Positions 35,979 through 47,092 of a DNA stretch of 64,000 bases are shown piece by piece. The position numbers and the translations under genes are program-made. The stretch's first letter is position 1; every line of letters begins with the position of its first letter. Under the pieces are notes generated by a model, which searched no databases, was not told where the DNA came from, and saw nothing but the letters and a program-made list of their open reading frames with translations. Origin of the DNA: Salticus scenicus (lineage: Eukaryota; Arthropoda; Arachnida; Araneae; Salticidae); the NCBI GenBank assembly GCA_963930645.1, contig OZ005656.1, positions 193,307,479 to 193,371,478 on the forward strand. The letters are read 5' to 3'.

Positions 35979-36145
35979 CTTAGAAAACTGGAAATAACTT
36001 CGTAAAAGGCATTAAAAATTCAAAATACAATCCAAACAACTAAAGATTACTTATTTAATAATGCATAATATAACTAAATGATGATTAAAAAATGAAGAAC
36101 CATGTTAAGATAGCAGTAAAAATTCCCCAGAAAAGCAGCCATAAC

Positions 36146-36356
36146 CAATACTACCAGATTAAGAGAAATTTTTATTCAATAGCCATCACTAAATTTTAAG
36201 TGCAACTGTTGCCTAATCACTTAAAGACTTTTTCGTACAATGTCTTCGAAACGGTTAGGCCAGAACCTCTTTAAGTAGGCTCTGGTTAGGCAATCATTAC
36301 AATTAAAATTTAGTGGTAGATATTGTATAAAAAATTCCCTCAAACTGGCAGCACTG
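36146..36356 (+). mobile_element. MITE-F copy, hAT-like, near-exact 8-bp TSD
   Basis: The ends are CAATACTACCAGATTAAG and CTCAAACTGGCAGCACTG. The flanks GCCATAAC and GCCATAAT match at 7 of 8 positions. Inside, CACTAAATTTTAAGTGCAA and the inverse AATTAAAATTTAGTGG form further arms. Confidence 0.75.
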
Positions 36357-37131
36357 GCCATAATATCGTCAAGAGTATTTAAGCTATAGGTTTGTAAAAA
36401 TGATATAGTTTTGTGATGACGAAAGCATTTCGCAAATATTCACCGACAGCACCAAGAAATGATATTGAATAAACAAAAAGAATGTACCATACTAGAAAAA
36501 AAATGTAATTATAAAACTGAACAATATTACACAGATTGAAATACAGAAATTGCGAAAACATGTGGAAGCTCAAAAGTATACATTAAGAGTCCAGTTCATA
36601 CATGGTATAATAAAATAGTGTTTTAATGATAAAAATGGTTAAATAAAAGTAAAAAAAAATACAAAACAAGTAATTTTTAAGAAGCAACGTTTGAAATACA
36701 TAGTAATATATCAAAACAAGATATAAGATGTACAGTTTGAATAAAAAAAATATATTTATATAAATAATGACAAAGTTTAATATAATATGTTTTCTTAAAG
36801 AAAATTAACTGTAAAGGTATTTGCGATTATTTTTTAAGCAAATCTATTCAATTACTGTTTTAAATTGGTAATAAGAAAAAAAAAGCATTGATAGGTCATT
36901 TTTATTCATTTATACAAAATTTATATTTTTGTATTATGAAGAGAAACAAATATTCTTAGCAACCATTCTCAAAACTCGGTATATATAAATTTTGGTATGC
37001 ATACATTAAAAACATATATTTTACAAAACTTACCTGTAAAAAACAAACGCAATAATTATTTTCTTATTAAAATAGAAGCTTGTAAATGTATCTGTTTAAA
37101 GAATTTTAATTTGCATAAAATTATGCAAATC
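36357..37131. other. No gene seen
   Basis: AT-rich sequence. No gene or recognisable element was identified. Confidence 0.5.
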
Positions 37132-37553
37132 CATACTTTCCAATCATCTCAGTATGAAGCGTAAAATTTTTAGTACCCGCCTTTTGTATCACACCAGTCT
37201 TTTTTTTTTTTTTTTTTAGAGAAATTCTATTCGTATTTAATCTTAACAACATTTCGAGAAAATTACTTTTAAAATAAAGTGGTGTGAAAAAGAAGCGTTT
37301 TTTCAAAAAGAGTTTAAGCTTATTGATGAGATGGTTGCAGAGTTTCCAACTTTTATAATTTATTCACGAGCATTTTTAGCCCCGCCTCTTTTTCATACCG
37401 GGAATTTTGAAAAATGAATTTATTCTTATTTAATCATTGTCACATATTAAAGAGAAATAATCCACAAAATGTCTGGTGCGAAAAGAAGGCGGGGCTAAAA
37501 ATGCACGTGAATAAATTATAAAAGTTGGGAACGCTGGATGGTTGGCAAGTAAG
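37132..37553 (+). mobile_element. MITE-B subtype hosting MITE-E, exact 6-bp TSD
   Basis: The left end is CATACTTTCCAATCATCTC and the right end GTTGGCAAGTAAG. CAAATC flanks both sides exactly (37126-37131 and 37554-37559). Inside, GTACCCGCC is present; the 3' half is cut by a 199-bp MITE-E, whose 8-bp duplication GATGGTTG falls in the terminal arm. The order of insertion is therefore clear. Confidence 0.85.
37338..37536 (+). mobile_element. MITE-E, 199 bp, exact 8-bp TSD
   Basis: The ends are CAGAGTTTCCAACTTTTATA and TATAAAAGTTGGGAACGCTG. TTAGCCCCGCCTC and GGCGGGGCTAAA form the dyad. GATGGTTG is duplicated exactly. The other copy, at 44540-44738, has the same length. Confidence 0.9.
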
Positions 37554-38229
37554 CAAATCCGATTATTCATTTTTTTAAACGGTACATTTTTAAACAGTAG
37601 TCACTTTTTATAACAGTATTTCATTTTACTCGACTATTACATATTCCTCGCCGTTCCTCTATTTTTCAAACAAAATAAAGGATGTTTTCCATGAAAAATT
37701 GTGTAAGTAATATTAATAATGCTTTTGCAAGGTCACATACCAGTACGTGTATTAATTAAGAGAAATTACTGTAGGCGTATTTTATAGTTGCTTTATTAAT
37801 TTTCCGCATTTTCCAACGATGTCGAAAAATATTTATGATTTTCCATTTATTATATGACGAGTAATTATAGTTATGAACCATTTTGCAGAATTCTAAAGTA
37901 ATTATGGAAATGAAAACACGGAAAGATAGAAAAATAAACCGAAGAAACCGCTTAAAATTTTTATTGGAAAATGTTATTATCTTCTAACTGTTCTTAAAAA
38001 TAAAAGATAAATTATATCACTATTATTATCATTACTGTACATGTTAAAAATAATAATAAAACAAAATAATTAGATATTTAGAAATATTCTAATAAATTTC
38101 ACACGTGTGTAGGCTATTTTAAACAAAGAATATCGGATAATGTTTTAGTAATTTTAATTGAAATGCGATTATTTTGAAAATATTTAATCCTATTAAAGGA
38201 AATGATTGTATAAAACTTAACAGATTAAA

Positions 38230-38268
<39 letters not shown>

Positions 38269-38812
38269 TAAAGCCAATAATTGTAATTATATTATTCCTC
38301 CCAATTTTTTAACTTCGCAAAAGGAAAAAATGTTACTTTTTTAATATCTAAAAATGTAAAGAAAAGAACAAGAAAAGAGAACATTAAATTAAGAAAAACT
38401 GTTTTGAAAAATATCGGTTTTATTTTACAAGAGGCTTTACTTTTGCGGTTGCTTTATTTGTTAAAGAAAAACAAGTGAAAGTGTATGCACAATATTGCAT
38501 ATTTATAGTTTAAATTATTTAATAAAATGTATTCTTTATTTTTTTGTCTCACGTTGTATTTACGTTATACATGCATTTATTTTTTAGTACCTAACGAAAA
38601 ACTAAATCTGTTACAAATTCAAGAATAAAAATATTCGGCATTAAATCGTTTTTCTTACAATGAAATTCATTTTATCGTTTTATTCAAAAGCGTTTATAAG
38701 ATAATCATTAAAGTAAAGAAAAAGAATAACATGATATTTTTGGGTATTAAGTGAAATTAAATAAATGCTATGCTAAACAGTAGACATTTTGGCACTTATT
38801 ACCATAATTGCC
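37554..38812. other. No gene seen; (AAT)n
   Basis: An AAT microsatellite lies at about 38229-38268. No gene was identified. Confidence 0.5.
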
Positions 38813-39538
38813 AGCATTTTAATTTATTCCAGAATATTTTTAGCCCCACCTTTATTTCGCACCACTTTATTTATAGAATATTTTACTATAATATATAACT
38901 ACGATAAAATGAGAAAAACTACTCTGAAAATAGAAATTGTATAAATTAACCCATTAACCGCCAAAACTAGAATTAATGTTTATTTTTTCTAAATACAAAC
39001 AATAATACTCATTATTTTGATCATATATAAAAATAACTTAAAATAAAATTATTAAAATTAGTCTTATCTTACCTAATACAGGGTTATATTTGTATAACTT
39101 CAGTGGAATAAGAGTATATAATGAAGAAGACAGCTAAATGTTTACGGAAATTTCCTTGCGGGAGTATAAAGCAGCAAACACTACAGAAAGACACTACACA
39201 CTGACTCCAAAAGTAATTATTTTATTGTGAAAATTTTTTTTTACAAGTTATGTAAAATTATTCAAATATGATGATTTTGCAGAAGTTTTGGATTGATTAG
39301 TGCTTCAAGTTTGAAATTTATTTTTAAATATAAAATTATTTTTCAGATCAAATTTTTTTGTAATAAAACACACATCTATCCTTTCTTTATATAAAAATAT
39401 TACTTAATTTAAAATATCTTTTTAGTTTACTGTTAAACGCAATTATTTCTTGTGTTGCCTGAACGCAACACCAACGGATAATGGGTAAAAAACGGGGCTA
39501 GAAATACTTCAGAATAAATTAAGATGTTGGCATCTTTG
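38813..39538 (+). mobile_element. MITE-D split by a piggyBac-like element
   Basis: The left end is CATAATTGCCAGCATTTTAA and the right end TTAAGATGTTGGCATCTTTG, with TTAGCCCCACCTTTATTTCG and AACGGGGCTAG as the two halves of the dyad. The D sequence breaks at 38946 (TTAA) and resumes at about 39486. No D target duplication is visible. Confidence 0.75.
38950..39485. mobile_element. piggyBac-like element in MITE-D
   Basis: TTAA (38946-38949) precedes CCCATTAACCGCCAAAAC; the right end is CGGATAATGGG followed by TAAA, a decayed TTAA. The ends are inverse over about 11 bp with one mismatch. No transposase frame is present. Confidence 0.65.
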
Positions 39539-40161
39539 ACATTAGAAATGTTGAACAAAAATCGCTAACCATTTTATATTTTTAAAATTATTTTTAACGC
39601 TTTAACGTGTTGTAGCTCCCATATTTTATTGGAAAAGATTTTGAACGGATTTAGATCAGTATATATTCTTCGATTAGCCGACTAAAAATATTACTTTTAA
39701 CGTTTTAATGGGCCATTTATTTCCAGTAATAGTATTTAAAAATATTTTTAAAGTTAAATTTGAATTAAGAAGCATAATCTATTTAGCTTTTATAGAATTA
39801 ATTTGGATTTTAATCCTTCCTTAATTAAATAAGCCATGAGACGTACAATTACCACCAAATTCATTAATTGCAAATGGGAAGGGTGTAGTAAGCTACTTTT
39901 TCATATGAAAGGTTTTTTGGACTTTTTAACCTATTCTTAAGGTAAATTCCCATACCAAGACCTTAGAAAAAGAATCAAACCAGAGAGTGACTCATTTATT
40001 ATTATTATTATTATTATTGTTCTTAGTGCGAATGGACTATTTCTTTAAATCTGACATTTTGCATCGTTACCAATTTATAGTGTTCCACTTCGAAAATGCC
40101 TACCGATATCCAATTTTACCATTTAATTTCTTACTCTCGTTTAAAATATTTTATGAAATCG
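39539..40161. other. No gene seen
   Basis: AT-rich sequence with an ATT run at about 39998-40018. No gene was identified. Confidence 0.5.
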
Positions 40162-40358
40162 CATAGCTGCCAATATTTTAATTTATTCCGGAGTACTTTT
40201 AGCCCCGCCTTTATTTCGCACCACTTTATTTATAGAAAAATTTTCTTCAATATATAACTTCGATAAAATAAGAAAAAAATACTTTTAAAAAATAAGTGGT
40301 ACGAATTAAAGGCGGGGCTAAAATTACTCCGGAATAAATTAAAATATTGGCAGCTATG
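40162..40358 (+). mobile_element. MITE-D, complete, exact 6-bp TSD
   Basis: The ends are CATAGCTGCCAATATTTTAA and TTAAAATATTGGCAGCTATG. TTAGCCCCGCCTTTATTTCG and CGAATTAAAGGCGGGGCTAA are inverse. AAATCG is duplicated exactly (40156-40161 and 40359-40364). It is the best reference copy of D. Confidence 0.92.
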
Positions 40359-40409
40359 AAATCGGCAAAAACTTTTATATATATATATTTTTTTTTTTCA
40401 CTGTCCATC

Positions 40410-40486
40410 GGTGACGATTGTACTCGCAACCTTCGAGTTCGTAGTTGTGTACTCTGACCACAGAGCCAACAAGTCTTGGCTTTATA
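40410..40486 (-). mobile_element. tRNA-like SINE head
   Basis: On the minus strand TTGGCTCTGTGGTCAGAGTA is a good pol III A-box region (tRNA D-arm-like). GGTTGCGAGTACAATC follows at about tRNA spacing and resembles a B box with changes. No complementary acceptor stem is seen, so a SINE head or tRNA pseudogene is more likely than a tRNA gene. Confidence 0.5.
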
Positions 40487-40849
40487 TTTCTTGATTATTT
40501 AGACTAGTGTTTTCAGATACAAGAGGCCATGGAAAAAACTATAAGGTCGATGAAAAAACAAGTTAAACTAGGATTTGTGCAAATTTTTCGGATGGGAAAG
40601 CAACAAAAATACAAAGTATGCAAATGGTTTGTTAATTTTAATACACTTTAATTAAAATCTAATTTAAATTAAATGAACTAATTACCATATTAGATATTTT
40701 TCTTACTTGCGGATGGTAAGAAGTATAATCGTCGGATTTTTTTGGAGAGACATGCAGATTTTCTGTGGTCTGAGAATGCAAGAAATAGAAAATGTAACTT
40801 AACAATGCAATTAGGGTTACTTTAGTCTTTCTCTGTGCTATTGGCAACG

Positions 40850-41730
40850 ATGCCGAGGCAGAAACAATTGTCCGATGTAGAACGCCATAAAATTATTGAA
40901 ATGAAAGCGCGTGGAAGGAGTAATGCAGCTATTTCCAGGTCTATCGGTTTGTCTAAATCGGCAGTCAATGATTTTTTTTTTAAATCTTTCAAAATATAAT
41001 AAATTCAAGCGTTCAAGAAGACCAAATGCATTTTCAAAGCGCCAAAAATGGACCGTTTTTCGATAGACGTGCGATTAAAAAAATGTCTTCTTTAGAAATA
41101 GTTCGTGGTTTAAGTCTACCATGTACTAGCCGAACTGTCTGGAGTGTTTTAAGCACCATTCCGAGGGCACAGTTCGTGAAATTACAACCTCGACAACACT
41201 TGACAAAGAAGCATAAATTAGCTCGCTTAGAATTTGCTAAAAATATGTTTCGCTTAATAATTGGAAAGATTTACTTTTTTTGGATGAGAAAATTTTATTT
41301 TGATGGGCCAGACAGCTTTAAAAAATAATGGTATGATATTAAAAAAAAATAAAACCCTACTTTTCCAAGCGGCGATATGGAGGGGGGATTAGGAATTGTA
41401 TGGAGAGCGTTTGTTAGTAGTGGTACGTCACCAGTTGTGGTAATTTATATCTAAATGAATGCAAAAAGTATCAAGATATGCTGGGTGATAATTTGCTTCC
41501 CAATCTTACTCTAGTTATATCAGGAGATTGGATATTTCAGCCAGGATAATGCCAGAATACATATTGCTTCTTCAACAAAAGCTTGATTTGAAGCATATGA
41601 GTTCCGTCTACTTGACTGGCCATCCTGCATTCTGCATTTAATCCCACTGGAAAATATTTGGAGCATACTGGAGCAATCTGTTTATAAGGACACAAAGCTT
41701 TACAGAGTAAGCGTATTCATTACAATGGAG
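40850..41730 (+). pseudogene. Tc1-like transposase, decayed
   Basis: The product would be a Tc1/mariner (IS630) cut-and-paste transposase. The N-terminus reads MPRQKQLSDVERHKIIEMKA then NAAISRSIGLSKSAVNDF, a helix-turn-helix typical of Tc1 proteins. Further on come HLTKKHKLARLEFAKNMF, then LDEK with the first catalytic Asp, DGPDSFKK, then MLGDNLLPNL and GDWIFQP. The DN of the second catalytic Asp is disrupted by a one-base insertion. It continues with RIHIASSTKA, a stop, LLDWPS and ENIWSIL, which carries the third catalytic acid. At least three frameshifts and several stops make it dead. Length and order match a normal transposase of about 340 residues. No flanking TIRs were identified. Confidence 0.88.
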
Positions 41731-42527
41731 CAATGGGTAGCGTACTATGTCATGGTTGCGTCATGGTTACGTCATAGATCGATGACAAAGCCATCTCGTG
41801 TTGGAGGTGACTGAACTACTCAGGCTGAAACTGCGCATGCTCGAATAGAATTTGTTTACTCGCGTGATGCTACATATTTAAAATTTAAATGGAACTGTGT
41901 TTGAACGAATGCACATCTAAACGAAAAAATTCATGTATTTTTAGAATATTCATATTTCACATGTTTTCCCGTATTTTAAGATAAGTAATATATTTTAAAT
42001 CAATTCTTAAAAATTATTTTTTTAATACTTCTTACAATTTATAAAATTATTGAAATCTTAATCTCTTGAATTTTCATTCATTACGGATCAAGAGATAATC
42101 TATTGAATTTTGAATTCGGTTGTTTTATTTGTTATGAGGTTAGAAGAAGTTAGTTTTGATTATATTTGTTCATTCCTAAATGTTATTTTATCATTCCTAA
42201 ATGTTATTTTAGTTATAGATTTGGTTATAAAGCGATTACAAGTATATTTTGTTTAGAAGATAAAATTTTTGCGAATGGTTTCGTCTGCGTCTGATTGATT
42301 TTATGGAACATGACATATTACTTTTTTTTAGTAAAAGAGATAATGATAAAATCATCTTTTATAAGCGATTTCTTTTCTAAAATTTAAATTTTTTTTACCA
42401 AAATTTTAATTTTGAAAATTGCACACGCTAACATTTCTTCTTAAATTACTAATACATGAATTTTTTCGTATTTACAGTACAATTTACAACATTAGAAGAT
42501 CGATTTAAAAAATTATATTTTACACTA
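41731..42527. other. No gene seen
   Basis: This follows the Tc1 remnant; the first part may be its 3' flank. The rest is AT-rich, with a short duplication of ATTCCTAAATGTTATTTTA at about 42173-42212. Confidence 0.45.
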
Positions 42528-42748
42528 ATTAATTCTAGCTCTAAGTGAACACTATAGATGTGATTATTTACGTGAAGTTATTAGCGTACATTTGACTTTA
42601 AATACAAAATATGTTAGATGTTAACTAATAATAATGTGATTGTTTATTAGCTAACATCTAACACATTTTGTATTTAAAGTCAAATGTACGCTAATAACTT
42701 CAAGTAAATAATCGCATCTATAATGTTCATTTAGGGCTAGAATTAATT
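42528..42748. repeat. Near-perfect hairpin, arms about 103 bp, loop 14 bp
   Basis: The left arm (42528-42630) and right arm (42645-42748) are reverse complements with only a handful of differences. They share CATTTGACTTTAAATACAAA and GTTATTAGCGTACATTTGAC. The outer ends are AATTAATTCTAGC and its inverse. If transcribed it would give one long double-stranded RNA stem. It is probably a fold-back MITE; no target duplication was assigned. Confidence 0.88.
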
Positions 42749-44531
42749 CTTGTTTATATTAAAACCATAAGAGATAACATTTTTAAAGAAAGCACAATAG
42801 GGGCGGATTTTTCACAGCTTTTATTTGGGTACCGCAGCCACTGCAAGAGGAGAAGCGCTAATGTCGAGTTTACTTTGCGACATTTGTTAACATTATGTGA
42901 ACGAGCTTAATCTGTAAAGCTTTGATAAGGACATATGACACCATCGAGGGAAATGCAAACTCATAAATGCGATCAGATATACAAAGGAAAATATCAAAAA
43001 GAAAAAAAAAAAAGAAAAAAAAACTTTCTCTCAACTTTAATCAACAATGACTGATCGACTGATAAATGTCATTAAAAAAACAAAAAGGTCAATTTGTAGG
43101 ATGTTGATTTCATATTTTCATTCACAACTCCTCGACCTTATAATTATTTCCAAGATGAAATGCCATCAGATTTCTAAATTGTCATTTAAAGCTTTGATTA
43201 TATATTACATAGTTCATAACATATGTTTATGTTTTTAATTTCATTCTTAAGAAAGAGTGATATTAAATTTTTCGAGTTTTATTATGTTTTATTGATTGAT
43301 TTATTTTTTTGTTAATAACTTTTCGACTTTATACTTTTTTTCAGGGCCTTATATATATGTATATTTGAGAGGGTGTTAAAATACAAACACAAGTAGTCCT
43401 GTCGTACTAAATTAAATTCTGTCATAGACAGAATTCCATCCATAGTTATAATTATTTTTTTCTTTCTCGTATTTTAGTAGAGTAAGAAACGGCAGGCGTA
43501 AAATAAAGTAACTTACTACACTTACCCCGCTTTAAAAAGAATGATTTTGGTGGTAAGTACACTTACCACGACCGGTTAAAGGGGCTAATCTGGAATAAAA
43601 ATTTTGTCATCTTTTCAGTGAGCCATTTGAACTAAAATAATTCGAAATACTTTTCCATATTGCAAAATATAGTTGTGAAAATAAAAATTATGAAATTAAG
43701 TATATTTACACTTATATAAAATAAAAACGCACTGCATTAAAAAAAAAAAAAAAAAAAAAAAAAATTAAGAAAACAAAACTTAAGCATCACTCATTCATTT
43801 TTCGATATTTGTAGTGGATGAAACAGTCATTCTGAATTAAACTACTAAAATCTGTAGAAGACAGACTGACTTAATTTTACTTCCTCACATATGCATATGA
43901 AGAAAATATTGGATTAGTGAAAATTTTAGAGATGTCTTAAATACGATTTGAAGATTTTTAGAAAATACCGATACATGAATCTGTGCCTGTTTGTGTGTGT
44001 ACGAGCGTTAGTAAAATTTTGTGTGCCATGTCTCATAAACGAATGCACATGAAATTCTGTATTTGTTTGAATCCTAATCTAAATCGATGTTTATCAAACT
44101 TTGACATTATTCCTCACTAGGTAGCGTTGCTCTGCTTCTATGCTTACTACTTTACGTACTCCTTTGCGTACTACTTTACGATAAAAATATGTATATGAAA
44201 TCAGAATAAAATTAATAAAAAAGTTTTTTAACAAATTGTCTCTTCAAGGTATTCTTACACTTTAAACATTAAGCCCCGAATTTCGCGTTCCTTTAAAACA
44301 ATACATATTTAACTAAAGTATTTTACATATTGTGTTTAGATCATTTAAATTTTATTCTCAAAAATAGAAGCCGAATATGTCCCACTGGCATATAAAAACG
44401 ACAACCGAATTTTAGAGGTTAAACACAAATGCGCAAGTTATCATTTAAAAAATGATGAATCGTTTTAGGGGAACGCCAAAACGTTCATTTTTTCACACAA
44501 GACTGTAATTCTCGTTTTTCACCGACCATGT
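42749..44531. other. No gene seen
   Basis: It contains an A run at about 43739-43764 and inverted ACTTACYACACTTACC-like words near 43513-43578. A stretch at 43976-44060 (GTTTGTGTGTGTACGAGCG...) resembles common arthropod repeat tails. No gene was identified. Confidence 0.45.
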
Positions 44532-44539
44532 GTTAACAC

Positions 44540-44738
44540 CAGAGTTCCCAACTTTTATAATTTATTCACGAGAATTTTTAGCCCCGCTTTCTTTCCTCAC
44601 CAGGAATTTTGTAGATTATGTGTCTTTAATATGTGACAGCGATTAAATAAGAAGAACATCCTTTTTCAAAATTTCCAGTATGAAAAAGAGGCGGGGCTAA
44701 GAATGCTTGTGTATAAATTATAAAAGTTGGGAACTCTG
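44540..44738 (+). mobile_element. MITE-E, 199 bp, exact 8-bp TSD, inside a piggyBac-like end
   Basis: The ends are CAGAGTTCCCAACTTTTATA and TATAAAAGTTGGGAACTCTG, with TTAGCCCCGC and GGCGGGGCTAAG inside. GTTAACAC flanks it exactly (44532-44539 and 44739-44746). The duplicated TTAACAC is the TTAA plus first bases of element I, so E landed in an existing I terminus. Confidence 0.93.
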
Positions 44739-44743
44739 GTTAA

Positions 44744-45048
44744 CACTTTCACGACCGCTGACGTAAATTCACGTCATTTGAAAATATTTAACTCCGCCAG
44801 TGAGCGTTTCTTTCACAATTTGTATGTTGTTTATTTTTAAAGTATATACACAATATTCATATTTTTACGATGAAATATATTCGGGATACAAACTCTTCGA
44901 TTAGAAAGAAAATAACTATAATGTATATCCATTTGTAATATAAGTGTGAATACAGAAATTTTTTTTCTGAAATGTTGTAATTTTGGAGAATAACGCCTAC
45001 AGACGGACCTTATTGTCATAAAGAAAAAATCATGCGGTCGCGAAAGTG
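44744..45048 (+). mobile_element. piggyBac-like element I, copy 1
   Basis: It begins CACTTTCACGACCGCTGACG after TTAA and ends GCGGTCGCGAAAGTG before CTAA (decayed TTAA). The interior is AT-rich with AACTCCGCCAGTGAGCGTTT. With the MITE-E insertion included, the element starts at 44537. No transposase is present. Confidence 0.75.
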
Positions 45049-45246
45049 CTAATATTGAAAAATAAGATTCAATTCCTGTTGTTTTACTTGCATAATACAA
45101 TTTTCAATAAAGCCCTAAAGTTTTTTTTACATTTAATGATTTAAACAGAAACGATCATTTCAACAGAAAATTCAAAATATAAGTCTCACAATATTAATCA
45201 AATTTTAAAAGTACCAAATACTGAATTTTCCGAGATATTATAATAA

Positions 45247-45385
45247 CAGGGATGGAACACGGGCGCAGAATTCATACCGGAATCCGTTTAAGAAATTTCT
45301 CTACCTATAATATCGTTGATTTAAGAAGTAGAAAATTTTCTTACATTGAGAGTGGTATGAATTCTGCGCCCGTGTTCCATCCCTG
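45247..45385 (-). mobile_element. MITE-A, 139 bp, perfect TIRs, exact 6-bp TSD
   Basis: CAGGGATGGAACACGGGCGC and its inverse end the element; TAATAA is duplicated exactly (45241-45246 and 45386-45391). The orientation matches 16675-16813. Confidence 0.95.
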
Positions 45386-45399
45386 TAATAATCCTGTGA

Positions 45400-46440
45400 C
45401 TTAGCTGTTTGTATTTCTCTTTAATCCACGCCAGTAAACGTATGAAAATATTTCTTTTGAAACCTAACTTATTTATACAAAGTACTTACATATAAATAGA
45501 AGATTTATTTTACTTTATTAATCCTCAAGGAGCCGTTGGGTAATATATAGAAGTCCATAAAATATAAGATGCTACTTTATCGTGACTGCTTAGAAGATTT
45601 ACACCAACAAGTGTGAAGAGCATTTCATGCAGCTTATCATAACATTTATAGCCAATACAAACTTCTTAATCCAGGTGAGAAAATATTTCCGACTAAAAAG
45701 ACATAATTTATTGGAAATATAATAACAAATACCACGTATTTGAAAGCATTTCATATTAAGTTATAAACTTTATATCTACTTAACGTTTCATTAAGAAAAT
45801 TCAAAATGAAAATCTTTCGATATTCATCAAGCGGTAAGGTTAAAAATATTGATTTTTCGTAGTCATGTGGCAATATTATATATTGGTTTACTTACATGCT
45901 TGTATTTATTTTATTTTTTTAAGTCAAAATATAGTTACTGTATATGTATTTTTTTCAAACTCAACTTATTTATTAAAAGTACTTATATATAAACACACTG
46001 AGAGAATTAATATACCGTCGTCATCTAGAATGAATAAATAGTCATTTTCTGACTTCGTAAACTAAATGTGTAGATTTTAGAGCCATGCGTATAAAATAAA
46101 CAAATAAACTGAATAGACGAAATGATCTAGAATTTCTAGTGTATACTTTTCTAGATTGTGAAACAATATTAAGAACATTATGAATCCTTTTTATTGCGAG
46201 AAATACTCGCTTAAAGTCTTAGACTTAAGAGTCGAATTATCTTAAAATCGTCTCTAGTGCATTTATTTGCAGAGATTTCTAAAAACGTTTGACTACGATA
46301 ATATTGAAAAACTCTCTAGAATTCTAATAGAGTTTTTTAGAATTCGTTAACGAAGGAAACTAGAAGTCATGAAAATAACATGAAACTATTTTTGCCAGAG
46401 TCACAATTTATTTTTTAAATGTCAGTAAAACGAATCATAT
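45400..46440 (+). repeat. P repeat, copy 1
   Basis: Landmarks in order are ATTTATTTTACTTTATTAATCC, CCATAAAATATAAGATG, TTTATCGTGACTGC, AACATTTATAGCC, CTTCTTAATCCAGG, AAGTTATAAACTTTAT and TTGATTTTTCGTAGTCATG. A second module follows from about 45995, with AATAGTCATTTTCTGA and CTAGAATTCTAATAGAG. Diverged copies are at 47093, 48945 and 55340. No conserved reading frame is seen across copies. Confidence 0.65.
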
Positions 46441-46480
46441 CTATTCATTCCGTTATACATGATGATCTATGGTTTAAATG

Positions 46481-46662
46481 CAGAGCTGCCAACCTAATCC
46501 GGCAAATTGTTAGTACCGCCCATTTTTCTACACTACTCATTTTTTAGAGGACTTCTCTTCAAATATATTTACGAGGAATTAAGAAAACAAAAACTCTAAA
46601 AATTCAGTGGTGTAGAAAAATGGGCGGTACTAACAAATTGCCGGATTTGGTTGGCAGATCTG
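46481..46662 (+). mobile_element. MITE-C, exact 6-bp TSD
   Basis: The ends are CAGAGCTGCCAACCTAATCC and GGATTTGGTTGGCAGATCTG. TTAGTACCGCCCATTTTTC and the inverse GAAAAATGGGCGGTACTAA are perfect inside. TAAATG is duplicated exactly (46475-46480 and 46663-46668). Confidence 0.92.
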
Positions 46663-47092
46663 TAAATGGGTTCATTCAACAGAAACACCTTATCGTTTAT
46701 GAAAACAGTCTACATGTAAAGAATTTTTACATCAAATTGGTAATTTTCAAAATCCGATAACCGTTGAAAATCGAGACTTTGTACAAATTGGTTCTCATAC
46801 TCAACTGTATGCTTTCAAGAGCAACGATAATTAAGAAAACAATGACGATTGCTGCTACAGATTAGTATTTGAATGGGAATATGGAACGTTCGAGTAAAAA
46901 AAAAAAAAAAAAAAAAAAAAACGACCATCAAATAATTTTTCATCAAAATGAAAACGAAATTATTCAAATCTTTGAATAAATAAAAAAAAAAAAAAAAAAA
47001 AGAAAGAAAATGCGATGCTATGAAAATGCATACTGCATCATCACCATTCTAAAAATCTAACATCATATCACACATTTTTTTTTTTTTTTTTT
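46663..47092. other. No gene seen; two A runs and a T run
   Basis: There are homopolymers at about 46897-46921, 46983-47000 and 47076-47094. No gene was identified. Confidence 0.5.

Noticed and set aside
40410..40486. Functional tRNA gene on the minus strand
   Set aside because: A and B box-like words are present, but there is no acceptor stem and the B box is altered; SINE head preferred.
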